Shown here: piece after piece, positions 8,987 to 16,231 of the stretch
Numbering within the stretch: position 1 is the stretch's first letter
Layout: each line of letters begins with the position of its first letter
Assembly (NCBI RefSeq): GCF_024055715.1
Contig: NZ_JAMXMV010000007.1
Location: forward strand, 248,001-312,000
Direction of reading: 5' to 3'
Length of the DNA stretch: 64,000 bases
Source: Actinoallomurus soli
Lineage (GTDB): Bacteria > Actinomycetota > Actinomycetes > Streptosporangiales > Streptosporangiaceae
The notes under the pieces: model-generated
The model's database searches: none
Told to the model about the DNA's origin: nothing
Seen by the model: the letters and a program-made list of their open reading frames with translations, nothing else
Program-made: the position numbers and the translations under genes

Positions 8987-9565
8987 ATGATGACCACGTT
9001 GTGGCGGCCGGTGTGCCTGGCCGTCGTCGGGCTGCTGTCCCTCACGGGCTGCAGTCTCTTCGGGCAGAACAAACTCGTGCGCGGCAGCGTGCCGGACTCG
9101 ATCACGGTGACCAGTCCGGCGTTCCGCGACGGCGCGCCGATGCCCGTCCGTTTCGCCTGCCCACAGTACGGCGGCCGGTCCAAGACGCCGCCGCTGCGCT
9201 GGTCGGTCGCACAGAACGGCGTCGGCTCCCTCGCGCTCGTCATCGACGACCCGGACTCCCCCAGCGGCGCGTACGTCCACTGGGTGCTGTACAACATCGA
9301 CGCCACGGCGGCCGAACTCCTGGAGAACACCGTCCCACCGCACGCCGAACAGGCCGTGAACACCGACCAGAAGGTCGGGTACTCCCCGCCCTGCCCACCG
9401 AAGGGAGAGGTGCACCGGTACCGCTTCACGCTCTACGCGCTGAAGTCGAAGGTGCCCCTGAAGAACGGCGCCGATCTCGGTGACGCGCTGGCGGCGATCG
9501 CCTCCCGTACGATCGCCCGTGGCCGCATGTACGCGATCTTCCGGGGAGCGGTGGTGAAGTCCTGA
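8987..9565 (+). CDS. PEBP / YbhB-YbcL family lipoprotein
   Basis: A 192-residue protein of the phosphatidylethanolamine-binding (Raf kinase inhibitor-like) family, exported and lipid-anchored. The lipobox LTGC places the modified cysteine at residue 22. The mature part carries the family signatures: LALVIDDPDSPSGAYVHWVLYN around residues 85-105 and the GYSPPCPPKGEVHRYRFTLYAL stretch near 130-150, which build the anion-binding pocket. The bacterial role is unknown; binding of a small phosphorylated ligand at the membrane surface is inferred. GGGAG precedes the start; a second ATG three bases downstream (8990) is equally possible. Confidence 0.9.
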   Translation: MMTTLWRPVCLAVVGLLSLTGCSLFGQNKLVRGSVPDSITVTSPAFRDGAPMPVRFACPQYGGRSKTPPLRWSVAQNGVGSLALVIDDPDSPSGAYVHWVLYNIDATAAELLENTVPPHAEQAVNTDQKVGYSPPCPPKGEVHRYRFTLYALKSKVPLKNGADLGDALAAIASRTIARGRMYAIFRGAVVKS

Positions 9566-9671
9566 GGGACGGGCGCCGCTGGTGAGGGCGCTGCGGCGGG
9601 AAGGCCCGCATGGGTTGATGGCACCGGCGGGCCCCAGGGCAAGTACTGTGAATGTAGATCTGTGCGAACCG

Positions 9672-9687
9672 TATGACAAGGGTCATA
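9672..9687. promoter_or_regulatory. Inverted repeat upstream of the Tyr/Ser/Gly-rich protein gene
   Basis: TATGAC-AAGG-GTCATA forms a six-base inverted repeat about 110 bases before the start at 9797, in the most AT-rich part of this intergenic region. It is a candidate operator; no known consensus was recognised. Confidence 0.35.
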
Positions 9688-9796
9688 GCGGTCGGCGACA
9701 ATCGGTCTAGCTCCTTGGGGGGCCCGGTGCCGGTGATCATGGGAAAAGGTCTCCGCGTCGGCGTCGACCGCTAGACCATGGCGTTGGGTGGTAGCT

Positions 9797-11704
9797 ATGT
9801 GGGGTCTGATCGTTGTCCTCGGCTTGGTCGCGGTCGTCATCCTCGTCGGGGTGCTCGTCGCCCTCGGCATGAGGGCGAGCCGCGCCGGAGACGAAGACGA
9901 CTGGATGTCCGACGAGGAGCAGCCTCGGGGCCGCCGCGCCGGCAGATCCCGAGGCCGCCACGGCGACGGTGACGACGCGGTGGAGGAGTCCTACGGCGGC
10001 GGGGACATGCGCGTGGCCGGGGCTCCGATCGGCCAGCAGCACCAGCTGCCCGCCGCGCCGATCGCCGGTCCCGGCGCCGGTCCGGCCCAGCTGCCGGCTC
10101 CGGTCCCCGCGACGCCTCAGGGCAGCCGGAACAGCGACGAGATGGACGACGACGAGTACTGGTCGACCATCACCTTCGACAAGCCCAAGTTCCCCTGGCG
10201 GCAGGACGCCGGGCAGCCGTCCGAGGCGCGGGGGCAGGACCCCCTGGCCCACCAGGAGGGGGCGCGCCCCGAGCCGACGCCGCTCGCGGGCCCGCAGCCG
10301 CAGGGCATGCCCCTCGCCGGCCAGTCCCCGCACGGCGGATCCATCGACTCCCCCGCGCCGCCGACCAGGCCGCAGCCGGCCGTCCCGGCCCTCGACACGC
10401 CGTCGACGCCGCCCGGCCCCCTCGACGTCCCGTCGCTCCCGTCCTCGCTGGACATCCCGTCCTCCGACCGGGTCGCCGAGACCGTGGCGGGCGACGAGAT
10501 CCCCGCCTACGGCTCGACCGACCAGAGCGGCGGCTTCGGCGCACCCGGCTACTCGAGCGAGCCGTCCTACGGCTCGGAGACGCCGTCCTACTCCTCCGAG
10601 TCGCCCTCCTACCTGTCCGAGCCGCCCTCCTACCTGTCCGAGTCGCCGACCTACTCCTCCGAGGCGCCGTCGTACGGCTCCGAGTCCCCTTCGTACGGCT
10701 CGGAGGCGCCCTCCTACGGTTCAGAGGCGCCGTCCTACGGCTCGGAGGCGACGTCCTACTCCTCCGAGACGCCCTACTCGTCCGAGTCGCCCTCCTACGG
10801 CGGCGACCGCCCGTACGGCGACGACCCGCTGAACACCGGCGAGCGCCCGTCGTACGGCTCCGGCTCCCCCGCCGCGCCGACCCCGCCCCCCGCGGCGCCG
10901 GCCCCCTCGCCCCTGGGCTCGTCCTCACCGCTCGGCACCCCTTCGATCAGCGGCAGTGACGACGGCCCCGCCGTCCCGTCGGTCGACGAGCTGCTGGCCA
11001 AGATCCAGCGCCAGCGCGCCGGAGACGGCGACACGGGGTCGGGAGGCTCCGCGCCGGCCGCGCCGGGCTCCGGATCGCCCGGCTTCGACCCGCTCACCGA
11101 CCCGCTGGACACCGGGGAGCGCTCCTACCGCTCGACGCCGGGCGGCTCGTCCACCAGCGGAGGCTGGCCTACCGGCTCCTACGGCTCGTCCGACTCCTAC
11201 AGCGGCGGCGGCTCCGGAGACTCCTACAGCGGCGGCTCCGGAGACTCCTACGGCTCCTCGACGAGCGGCTCGTACGGGTCCGACCCGCTGTCGGGCGGCT
11301 ACAGCTCCACCGGTGGCTACACCGCGCCCTCCTACGACAGCGGTTACGGCTCCTCCTCGGGCTACGGCGACTCCTCACCGTCCTCGGGCTCGTCGTCGTA
11401 CGGCTCGGGCTCGACCGGCCAGGACGACCCGCTGGGCGGCGGGTACACCGGCTCGTCGCCGTCGGACTCGTACGGTTCCTACGGCGGTACGTCCACCGGC
11501 GGCTACACGGGAACCGGCGGCTACCCGGCGGCCGGCTCCTCCTCCTACGGAGGTCCGGCCCACCCCGGGTCCGGTCAGCCGTCCGACGACGCCAACACGA
11601 CGCAGGCATATCCGAGCAGCCCGTACGGCACCTCGTACGGCGACCGGAAGACCGACGACAAGCGCCCCGAAGACTGGAACTACGGCGACCATCGCGGAAG
11701 CTGA
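9797..11704 (+). CDS. Membrane-anchored Tyr/Ser/Gly-rich low-complexity repeat protein
   Basis: The protein (635 residues from ATG 9797) has one N-terminal membrane helix (MWGLIVVLGLVAVVILVGVL) followed by an acidic, then Pro-rich, cytoplasmic-looking tail. Residues about 245-340 repeat a seven-residue unit (consensus SEAPSYG) around twelve times. After a conserved-looking helix (SVDELLAKIQRQRAGD, about 393-408) the sequence turns into Gly-Ser-Tyr dipeptides and tripeptides to about residue 590. The motif DPL(D/N)TGER occurs twice. No enzymatic domain was seen. The composition recalls eukaryotic FUS-like prion-like domains and suggests self-association at the membrane; that is inference. GTG 9788 would add only three residues. 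A 44-base perfect palindrome terminates it. Confidence 0.75.
   Translation: MWGLIVVLGLVAVVILVGVLVALGMRASRAGDEDDWMSDEEQPRGRRAGRSRGRHGDGDDAVEESYGGGDMRVAGAPIGQQHQLPAAPIAGPGAGPAQLPAPVPATPQGSRNSDEMDDDEYWSTITFDKPKFPWRQDAGQPSEARGQDPLAHQEGARPEPTPLAGPQPQGMPLAGQSPHGGSIDSPAPPTRPQPAVPALDTPSTPPGPLDVPSLPSSLDIPSSDRVAETVAGDEIPAYGSTDQSGGFGAPGYSSEPSYGSETPSYSSESPSYLSEPPSYLSESPTYSSEAPSYGSESPSYGSEAPSYGSEAPSYGSEATSYSSETPYSSESPSYGGDRPYGDDPLNTGERPSYGSGSPAAPTPPPAAPAPSPLGSSSPLGTPSISGSDDGPAVPSVDELLAKIQRQRAGDGDTGSGGSAPAAPGSGSPGFDPLTDPLDTGERSYRSTPGGSSTSGGWPTGSYGSSDSYSGGGSGDSYSGGSGDSYGSSTSGSYGSDPLSGGYSSTGGYTAPSYDSGYGSSSGYGDSSPSSGSSSYGSGSTGQDDPLGGGYTGSSPSDSYGSYGGTSTGGYTGTGGYPAAGSSSYGGPAHPGSGQPSDDANTTQAYPSSPYGTSYGDRKTDDKRPEDWNYGDHRGS
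10540..10815 (+). repeat. In-frame heptapeptide repeat array (SEAPSYG)
   Basis: About twelve 21-base units encode variants of SE-x-PSY(G/S/L). The third codon positions vary between units, so the repeat is conserved more at protein than at DNA level. Confidence 0.85.
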
Positions 11705-11723
11705 GGCTCGCCGCCCGGGATAA

Positions 11724-11767
11724 GGAAACGGGCTCCGTGGTTCGTACGAACCACGGAGCCCGTTTCC
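11724..11767. terminator. 44-base perfect palindrome, bidirectional terminator
   Basis: From 11724 to 11767 the sequence equals its own reverse complement (centre GTAC at 11744-11747). It starts 20 bases after the stop codon of the low-complexity protein and its right arm ends in CGTTTCC. As RNA it would form a roughly 20-base-pair stem with a four-base loop. Confidence 0.9.
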
Positions 11768-11956
11768 GTTCGAGGAGGGGTTTCATCCTCCTGGCGGGCG
11801 CAACGGGAGAAACGTCCACCGCGGGATATAAGGATCTCTCTCGGATCGCCCGCGAACGCTCGTTCGATTGCAGGGCAACCGTTTGACCGTTCATATCACG
11901 CTGCGTGAATCTCTCCTACGCGATCCGTACACGCTCAGCGACACAGGAGGTCAACC

Positions 11957-12199
11957 ATGTCCCTCAGATTCGTCGGAATCGACCCGTTCACCAACGGGGA
12001 TAACTGCCCCACCGTGTGGGTGGACGAGAAGACCAGCGAGATCGTCATTCAAGGTTGGACCGCGGACCCCGATACTCGGAGGGAATGCCTGGCGACCGGC
12101 CCGATACCCGACCACGAGACGGTGCTGCGGCTACCGGCGCGGATGGCACCGATCCTGAAGGAGGCGTGCGATGTCGCCGGAGGTCCCATCGTTCAATGA
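11957..12199 (+). CDS. Small hypothetical protein, first gene of a DUF6879/HTH unit
   Basis: An 80-residue soluble acidic protein beginning MSLRFVGIDPFTNGDNCPTV. I recognise no domain with a known activity. The ribosome site AGGAGG (11946-11951) is strong. Its 3' end overlaps the start of the DUF6879 gene by 29 bases, so the two are co-translated. Similar small proteins often precede DUF6879 and Scr1-type HTH genes in actinomycetes, which suggests a shared unit. A TTGACC at about 11883 could be a -35 element. Confidence 0.75.
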   Translation: MSLRFVGIDPFTNGDNCPTVWVDEKTSEIVIQGWTADPDTRRECLATGPIPDHETVLRLPARMAPILKEACDVAGGPIVQ

Positions 12200-12686
12200 C
12201 CTGCTGGCCGAGTGCGACGAGTCGGCCGTCCACCTGGAGATGCGGGACGGCTACACGCCCGGTGATCCCGTCTACCTCGACTGGAGGGCGGGGCTCCGGA
12301 TCGACGGGCCGGAGCGCTATCCCGAATGGTTCGCGCTCGTGCGGACCACCATCGCCCGCGGTGTCCGGATCCGGCGCGTCCGCATCGTGTCGGAACCCCT
12401 GGCGGACTTCATCCGTTTCGAGTACGACGTAACGGGAGGACTTAACGTCGCGGCCGGCGAGCAGGTACGGTGGCTGCCTCGCCGGCAGGCCTCGGACCTG
12501 GCGCTGCCGGGCAACGACTTCTGGGTGTTCGACGGCCGGATCGTACGATTCGGCCACTTCGCCGGAGACGGGCACTTCGTCGGCCACGACGTCTGGGAGG
12601 ATCCTGACGTGGTGAAGCTATGCACCTCCGCCTTCGAGGCGGCGTGGGAACGCGGAGTCGATCACGATGACTATCGCCCCGCCTGA
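12171..12686 (+). CDS. DUF6879 family protein
   Basis: A 171-residue protein that matches the DUF6879 pattern: FNDLLAECDESAVHLEMRDGY at the N-terminus, a central RIRRVRIVSEPLADFIRFEYD strand-helix segment, and WLPRRQASDLALPGNDFWVFDG. Its biochemical function is unknown. Proteins of this family are nearly always encoded next to a DUF5753 HTH regulator, as here, and the pair has been likened to a toxin-antitoxin module, with this protein the candidate toxin or partner. GGAGG lies seven bases before the ATG. The end overlaps the HTH gene by 20 bases. Confidence 0.85.
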   Translation: MSPEVPSFNDLLAECDESAVHLEMRDGYTPGDPVYLDWRAGLRIDGPERYPEWFALVRTTIARGVRIRRVRIVSEPLADFIRFEYDVTGGLNVAAGEQVRWLPRRQASDLALPGNDFWVFDGRIVRFGHFAGDGHFVGHDVWEDPDVVKLCTSAFEAAWERGVDHDDYRPA

Positions 12687-13569
12687 GCGCCCCCGGCCAT
12701 CACGGGGGACCGCCGCGTCCACGACATCACCGTCCTCGTCCGTCCAGGCGGCCCGCCAGGCCATCGCCGACCGGCTGCGGGAGATCAGGGTCGACGCCGG
12801 ACTGACCGCCAAGGCACTCGCCGCCGCCGCCGCGTGGGACCGCACCAAGGTCTCCAAGATCGAGCACGCCTCCCGGCCGCCCTCCGCCGACGACATCCGC
12901 CGCTGGTGCGCCGTCTGCCAGGCCGAGGACCAGGTTCCCGACCTCGTGGCCTCACTGCGGACCGTCGAGGGCGCCTACGTCGAGTGGCGGCGGCTGCAGC
13001 GCACCGGCCTGCGCCGGCTCCAGGAGTCACGCGTTCCGCTGTACGAGCGGACCCGCAGCTTCCGCGTCTACTGCTCCCAGGTCGTGCCGGGGCTGTTCCA
13101 GACGCCCGCGTACGCCGGAGCGCTCCTGTCGGCCATCACGACCTTCCACGGCACCCCGAACGACGTCGAGGAGGCGGTGGCCGCCCGGATGTCCCGCTCC
13201 CACGTCGTACGGGACGGCGCCCACCGGTTCGCCGTGCTCGTCGAGGAGTCGGTGCTCCGCTACCAGGTCGGCGGCCCCGACACCATGGCCGGGCAGTTGC
13301 ACCACCTCCTGGACGTCATGGCGCTGCCGTCCGTGTCTCTCGGCGTCATCCCCTTCGACCACGGCGGCCGCCGGATGTGGACGCTGGAGGGCTTCAACGT
13401 CTTCGACTCCGTCCAGGTCTCGGTGGAGCTGCTGTCGGCCGCGGTGACGGTCACCACGCCGGGCGAGGTGGACCTGTACGTCAAGGCCTTCACCGAGCTG
13501 TCCGCCATGGCGGTCTTCGGCACGGCGGCACGAACGCTCATCACCGCCGCGATCGACGCCCTCGACTGA
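12667..13569 (+). CDS. XRE-type HTH regulator with DUF5753 (Scr1-like)
   Basis: The 300-residue product has an XRE helix-turn-helix at about 27-85 (LREIRVDAGLTAKALAAAAAWDRTKVSKIEHA) and a C-terminal DUF5753 domain (about 105-290), recognisable from YERTRSFRVYCSQVVPGLFQTPAYAGALL and the VSLGVIPF block. Scr1-type proteins pair with small partner proteins as antitoxin-like regulators, and bald-phenotype regulators of Streptomyces belong to the same group. It overlaps and follows the DUF6879 gene, so the two are expressed together. Autoregulation is likely but no operator was found. Confidence 0.9.
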   Translation: MTIAPPERPRPSRGTAASTTSPSSSVQAARQAIADRLREIRVDAGLTAKALAAAAAWDRTKVSKIEHASRPPSADDIRRWCAVCQAEDQVPDLVASLRTVEGAYVEWRRLQRTGLRRLQESRVPLYERTRSFRVYCSQVVPGLFQTPAYAGALLSAITTFHGTPNDVEEAVAARMSRSHVVRDGAHRFAVLVEESVLRYQVGGPDTMAGQLHHLLDVMALPSVSLGVIPFDHGGRRMWTLEGFNVFDSVQVSVELLSAAVTVTTPGEVDLYVKAFTELSAMAVFGTAARTLITAAIDALD

Positions 13570-13746
13570 TGTCGACCTGAGCTCGGCACGGCGCGTACCG
13601 GGCCGCGGTCCCGTGCAGCACGCGCGACGGCGGACCGGTACGCCCTGAGCGTGTGCCACACTCGGGCACACTTCTCGCACGCGACTGGTCGGCGGCTCTA
13701 ACGTCGCGGCAGGCGGCCGTACATCCCGCGCGATGAGGAGACGTAC

Positions 13747-14058
13747 ATGGGCGAGGAGACCGTCACCGCGTTAGTCGTCCGGCACTTGCGAGAGCTGCGC
13801 GGTGCGCTCGATCAGGCCGGTTTCGAGACCACTCTCGACCATCCCCACGGCTCGTCGCCGTACCTCCGGGCGACCAACCGGCACGCGCCTGTCATGTCGG
13901 AGACGATCCGGTGCGAACACCACATCGTCGACGGTGACGCGTACTGGTTCTTCTATTCCTGGGGCCAGCCCATCTGCCCCGCCGTCGACAAGCTCTTGGC
14001 GGCCCGGGAGATCAGCCGTGTCATCGGAAACCGAGCCCCCGGACGGCCCCATGAGTGA
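13747..14058 (+). CDS. Hypothetical protein
   Basis: A 103-residue soluble protein that I do not recognise. Visible features are a helical N-terminus (VVRHLRELRGALDQAGFETTL), a beta-rich middle (EHHIVDGDAYWFFYSWGQPI) and a final helix. In actinomycetes such small proteins commonly follow DUF6879/HTH units. The start has GAGGAG upstream. The stop codon is part of a TGAGTGAGCG sequence that also ends the next gene. Confidence 0.6.
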   Translation: MGEETVTALVVRHLRELRGALDQAGFETTLDHPHGSSPYLRATNRHAPVMSETIRCEHHIVDGDAYWFFYSWGQPICPAVDKLLAAREISRVIGNRAPGRPHE

Positions 14059-14061
14059 GCG
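14052..14061 (+). repeat. TGAGTGAGCG gene-end repeat, first of two copies
   Basis: The same ten bases occur at 14293-14302. In each case they provide the stop codon of a small gene (TGA at 14056-14058 and 14293-14295). The first copy continues as GCGAAGCGAGCGAATCA, which from memory is a dispersed actinomycete repeat; a count across the genome would confirm that. Confidence 0.5.
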
Positions 14062-14118
14062 AAGCGAGCGAATCACGAGCACAGCACCTCTGGGCACTCC
14101 TCCGACGAAGGAGGACGC

Positions 14119-14295
14119 ATGAGCTATGACCAGGAGCTGTCGGAGTTCCGGCAGATCCTCGACGAGATGCCCGTGGTCGGGCATCTCCGTCGAGACGCCG
14201 AGCTCGCCGAGTTGCACCGGCTGATCGGACGTTATCCCGCGGAGGCGCGGGAGATCTGCGCGAAGTACGACGGCGCGTTCGACAAGCCCGCGTGA
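14119..14295 (+). CDS. Small hypothetical protein (58 residues)
   Basis: A short gene with a clear ribosome site (AAGGAGGA, three bases before ATG). The product starts MSYDQELSEFRQILDEMP and is helical and acidic, with no recognised domain. It lies 60 bases after the previous small gene and probably shares its transcript. A perfect seven-base-pair hairpin follows directly. Confidence 0.65.
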   Translation: MSYDQELSEFRQILDEMPVVGHLRRDAELAELHRLIGRYPAEAREICAKYDGAFDKPA

Positions 14296-14316
14296 GTGAG
14301 CGTTCCGGCCGCTCAC
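14296..14316 (+). terminator. Hairpin after the 58-residue gene
   Basis: GTGAGCG (14296-14302) pairs with CGCTCAC (14310-14316) across a seven-base loop, beginning at the base after the stop codon. Probable terminator of the small-gene transcript. Confidence 0.55.
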
Positions 14317-14401
14317 GCGCACGAACCGGGCCGCGGTGGCGGTGACCACGCCCCCGTCACCGCGGCTCGACCCACGTTCGGGACCGGACCCTCGAACGCC
14401 G

Positions 14402-14430
14402 TGAAAGTTTCATCGGTAAAGTTCGGTAAA
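14402..14430 (+). promoter_or_regulatory. Candidate operator region of the LPMO gene
   Basis: TGAAAGTTTCA (14402-14412) is a perfect inverted repeat. It is followed by two CGGTAAA copies exactly ten bases apart (14414-14420, 14424-14430). A possible -10 TAGGAT lies at 14445-14450. GAAA-N-TTTC repeats occur before Streptomyces xylanase genes, where a sugar-responsive repressor binds, so control by plant-polymer breakdown products is a reasonable inference. Confidence 0.5.
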
Positions 14431-14507
14431 TCGATCTGTCAGGCTAGGATCCGTCGCTAGGTGCGCTCCCACCGTCCGTTCTGTCCCCGCGAGACGGAGA
14501 AACGCGC

Positions 14508-15173
14508 ATGCACCACCGAGGTTTCCTCTCCCGCCGGGCGCTCCGCGCCCTGACCCTGCTGTCGGCGGCGGTGTTGTTCCTGGTCCCCTGGGCCGACGCC
14601 GCCTTCGCCCACGGTTCGGTCGTCGACCCCGCCTCCCGCAACTACGGCTGCTGGCAGCGCTGGGGAAGCGACTTCCAGGACCCCGCGATGCAGCAGCAGG
14701 ACCCGATGTGCTGGCAGGCATGGCAGGACAACCCCAACGCCATGTGGAACTGGAACGGTCTCTACCGCAACGGCCTCGGCGGCAACTTCCAGGCGGGCCT
14801 GCCGGACGGTCAGCTCTGCAGCGGCGGCCTGACCGAAAGCGGCCGGTACCGCTCCCTGGACGTCCCCGGCGCGTGGAAGATGACCAACATCCACAACACC
14901 TTCTCGGTCCACCTGATGGACCAGGCCAGGCACGGCGCCGACTACCTTCTCGTCTACGTCACCCGCCAGGGGTACGACGCCCTCACCCAGCCCCTGCGCT
15001 GGAGCGACCTGGAGCTGATCCGCAAGACCGGCAAGTACGCGCCCGGCAGTGACTACATCGTCGACAACCTCAGCGCCCCCGGCCGTACGGGCCGCCACGT
15101 CGTCTTCACGATCTGGCAGGCCTCGCACATGGACCAGGCGTTCTTCTTCTGCAGCGACGTGAACTTCAGCTGA
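14508..15173 (+). CDS. AA10 lytic polysaccharide monooxygenase, secreted
   Basis: A copper enzyme of 221 residues that cleaves cellulose or chitin oxidatively outside the cell. The signal peptide ends AFA before H35, which becomes the amino-terminal histidine of the copper brace (HGSVVDPASR). The second brace histidine is H142 in QARHGADYLLVYVT. The axial position before the CSDVNF ending is phenylalanine (F212), as in most bacterial AA10 enzymes. The mature length is that of a catalytic domain alone, with no binding module. WQASHMDQ near the end is a common AA10 signature. Substrate is undecided; cellulose or chitin are both possible. The upstream inverted repeat suggests sugar-dependent control. 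A strong hairpin follows. Confidence 0.95.
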   Translation: MHHRGFLSRRALRALTLLSAAVLFLVPWADAAFAHGSVVDPASRNYGCWQRWGSDFQDPAMQQQDPMCWQAWQDNPNAMWNWNGLYRNGLGGNFQAGLPDGQLCSGGLTESGRYRSLDVPGAWKMTNIHNTFSVHLMDQARHGADYLLVYVTRQGYDALTQPLRWSDLELIRKTGKYAPGSDYIVDNLSAPGRTGRHVVFTIWQASHMDQAFFFCSDVNFS

Positions 15174-15181
15174 TCTCCGTT

Positions 15182-15227
15182 CCCCGGCCGGCGGGCCGGC
15201 GCCTCCCGCACCGGCCCGCGGCCGGGG
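15182..15227 (+). terminator. GC-rich hairpin after the LPMO gene
   Basis: Arms 15182-15197 and 15213-15227 pair with a single bulge around a 15-base loop, starting eight bases after the stop codon. Confidence 0.65.
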
Positions 15228-15296
15228 CCCCGGTCCCCGGCCGGCCTGGACCCCGGTCCCCGGCCGGCCTGGACCCCGGTCCCCGGCCGACCTGGA
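15228..15296. repeat. Three tandem copies of a 23-bp repeat
   Basis: Units at 15228-15250, 15251-15273 and 15274-15296. The first two are identical and the third differs by one base. They lie directly after the LPMO hairpin and about 90 bases before the next start. Confidence 0.95.
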
Positions 15297-15385
15297 CCCG
15301 TCCGCGGCCGGCCAGGGTCCGATCCGCGGGCGGCGCCTCCGAAGAGGGGGTCCGTTCCGGCGAGATCCGCCGTAGCATCGCGGAT

Positions 15386-16231
15386 GTGATCCGCACGCCG
15401 GGAGATGACGCGAAGCTCCTCGCCCTCAGCGACCTTCATGTCTCCTACTCGGAGAACCGCACGCTCGTCGAGGGCCTGCGCCCGGGTTCCGACGACGACT
15501 GGCTGCTCATCGCCGGCGACGTCGGCGAGAAGCTCGACGACATCACCTGGGCGCTCGACACGCTGCGACGGCGGTTCGCGACGGTCGTGTGGGCGCCCGG
15601 CAACCACGAGCTGTGGACACGCCGGGACGACCCGTCCGAGTTGCGCGGCGAGGCCAAGTACCTGCGGATCGTCGAGCTGTGCCGGGAGATGGGCGTGCTG
15701 ACACCGGAGGATCCGTACCCGGTCTGGCGTGGCCCCGGCGGCCCGGCCGTCGTCGCGCCGCTCTTCCTGCTCTACGACTACACGTTCCGCCCCGACGGCG
15801 TCACCACCCAGGAGGCCGCGCTCGCGCAGGCGTACAAGGAGGGCGTCGTCTGCACCGACGAGGTGCTCCTGCACCCGGACCCGTACCCCACTCGTGAGGC
15901 ATGGTGCCGGGCCCGGCTGGCGGTGACCGAAGAGCGCCTGGCGTCGCTGGATCCCGACCTGCCGACCGTCCTGGTGAACCACTATCCCCTCGTCCGGGAA
16001 CCCACCCGCATCCTCCGATATCCGGTGTTCGCCCAGTGGTGCGGCACCGAGCACACGGCCGACTGGCACCTGCGCTTCCGCGCGGCCGTGGCCGTCTACG
16101 GCCACCTGCACATCCCGCGGACCACCTACCACGACGGCGTGCGATTCGAGGAGGTCTCGGTCGGCTACCCCCGGGAGTGGCAGAAACGCCCGGCGCCGCC
16201 GGCCCTGCGGCAGATCCTCCCGACGCCGTGA
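15386..16231 (+). CDS. Metallophosphoesterase (calcineurin-like)
   Basis: A 281-residue metal-dependent phosphoesterase. The metal-binding motifs appear in order: D16-L-H18, G44-D45-V, G72-N-H-E75 and, near the C-terminus, the GHLH motif in VYGHLHIPRT. Its substrate is unknown. The start is GTG at 15386 with a weak ribosome site. The stop overlaps the GTG start of the phosphopantetheinyl transferase (GTGA at 16228-16231), so the two proteins are translationally coupled. The same pairing occurs in many actinomycetes and suggests a role linked to carrier-protein metabolism, for example phosphopantetheine turnover; that is inference. Confidence 0.88.
   Translation: MIRTPGDDAKLLALSDLHVSYSENRTLVEGLRPGSDDDWLLIAGDVGEKLDDITWALDTLRRRFATVVWAPGNHELWTRRDDPSELRGEAKYLRIVELCREMGVLTPEDPYPVWRGPGGPAVVAPLFLLYDYTFRPDGVTTQEAALAQAYKEGVVCTDEVLLHPDPYPTREAWCRARLAVTEERLASLDPDLPTVLVNHYPLVREPTRILRYPVFAQWCGTEHTADWHLRFRAAVAVYGHLHIPRTTYHDGVRFEEVSVGYPREWQKRPAPPALRQILPTP

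Noticed and set aside
14051-14119. A gene starting MSERSERIT at 14051
   Set aside because: The frame begins inside a repeat sequence and stops after a few codons; the true start of the next gene is ATG 14119 with AAGGAGGA.
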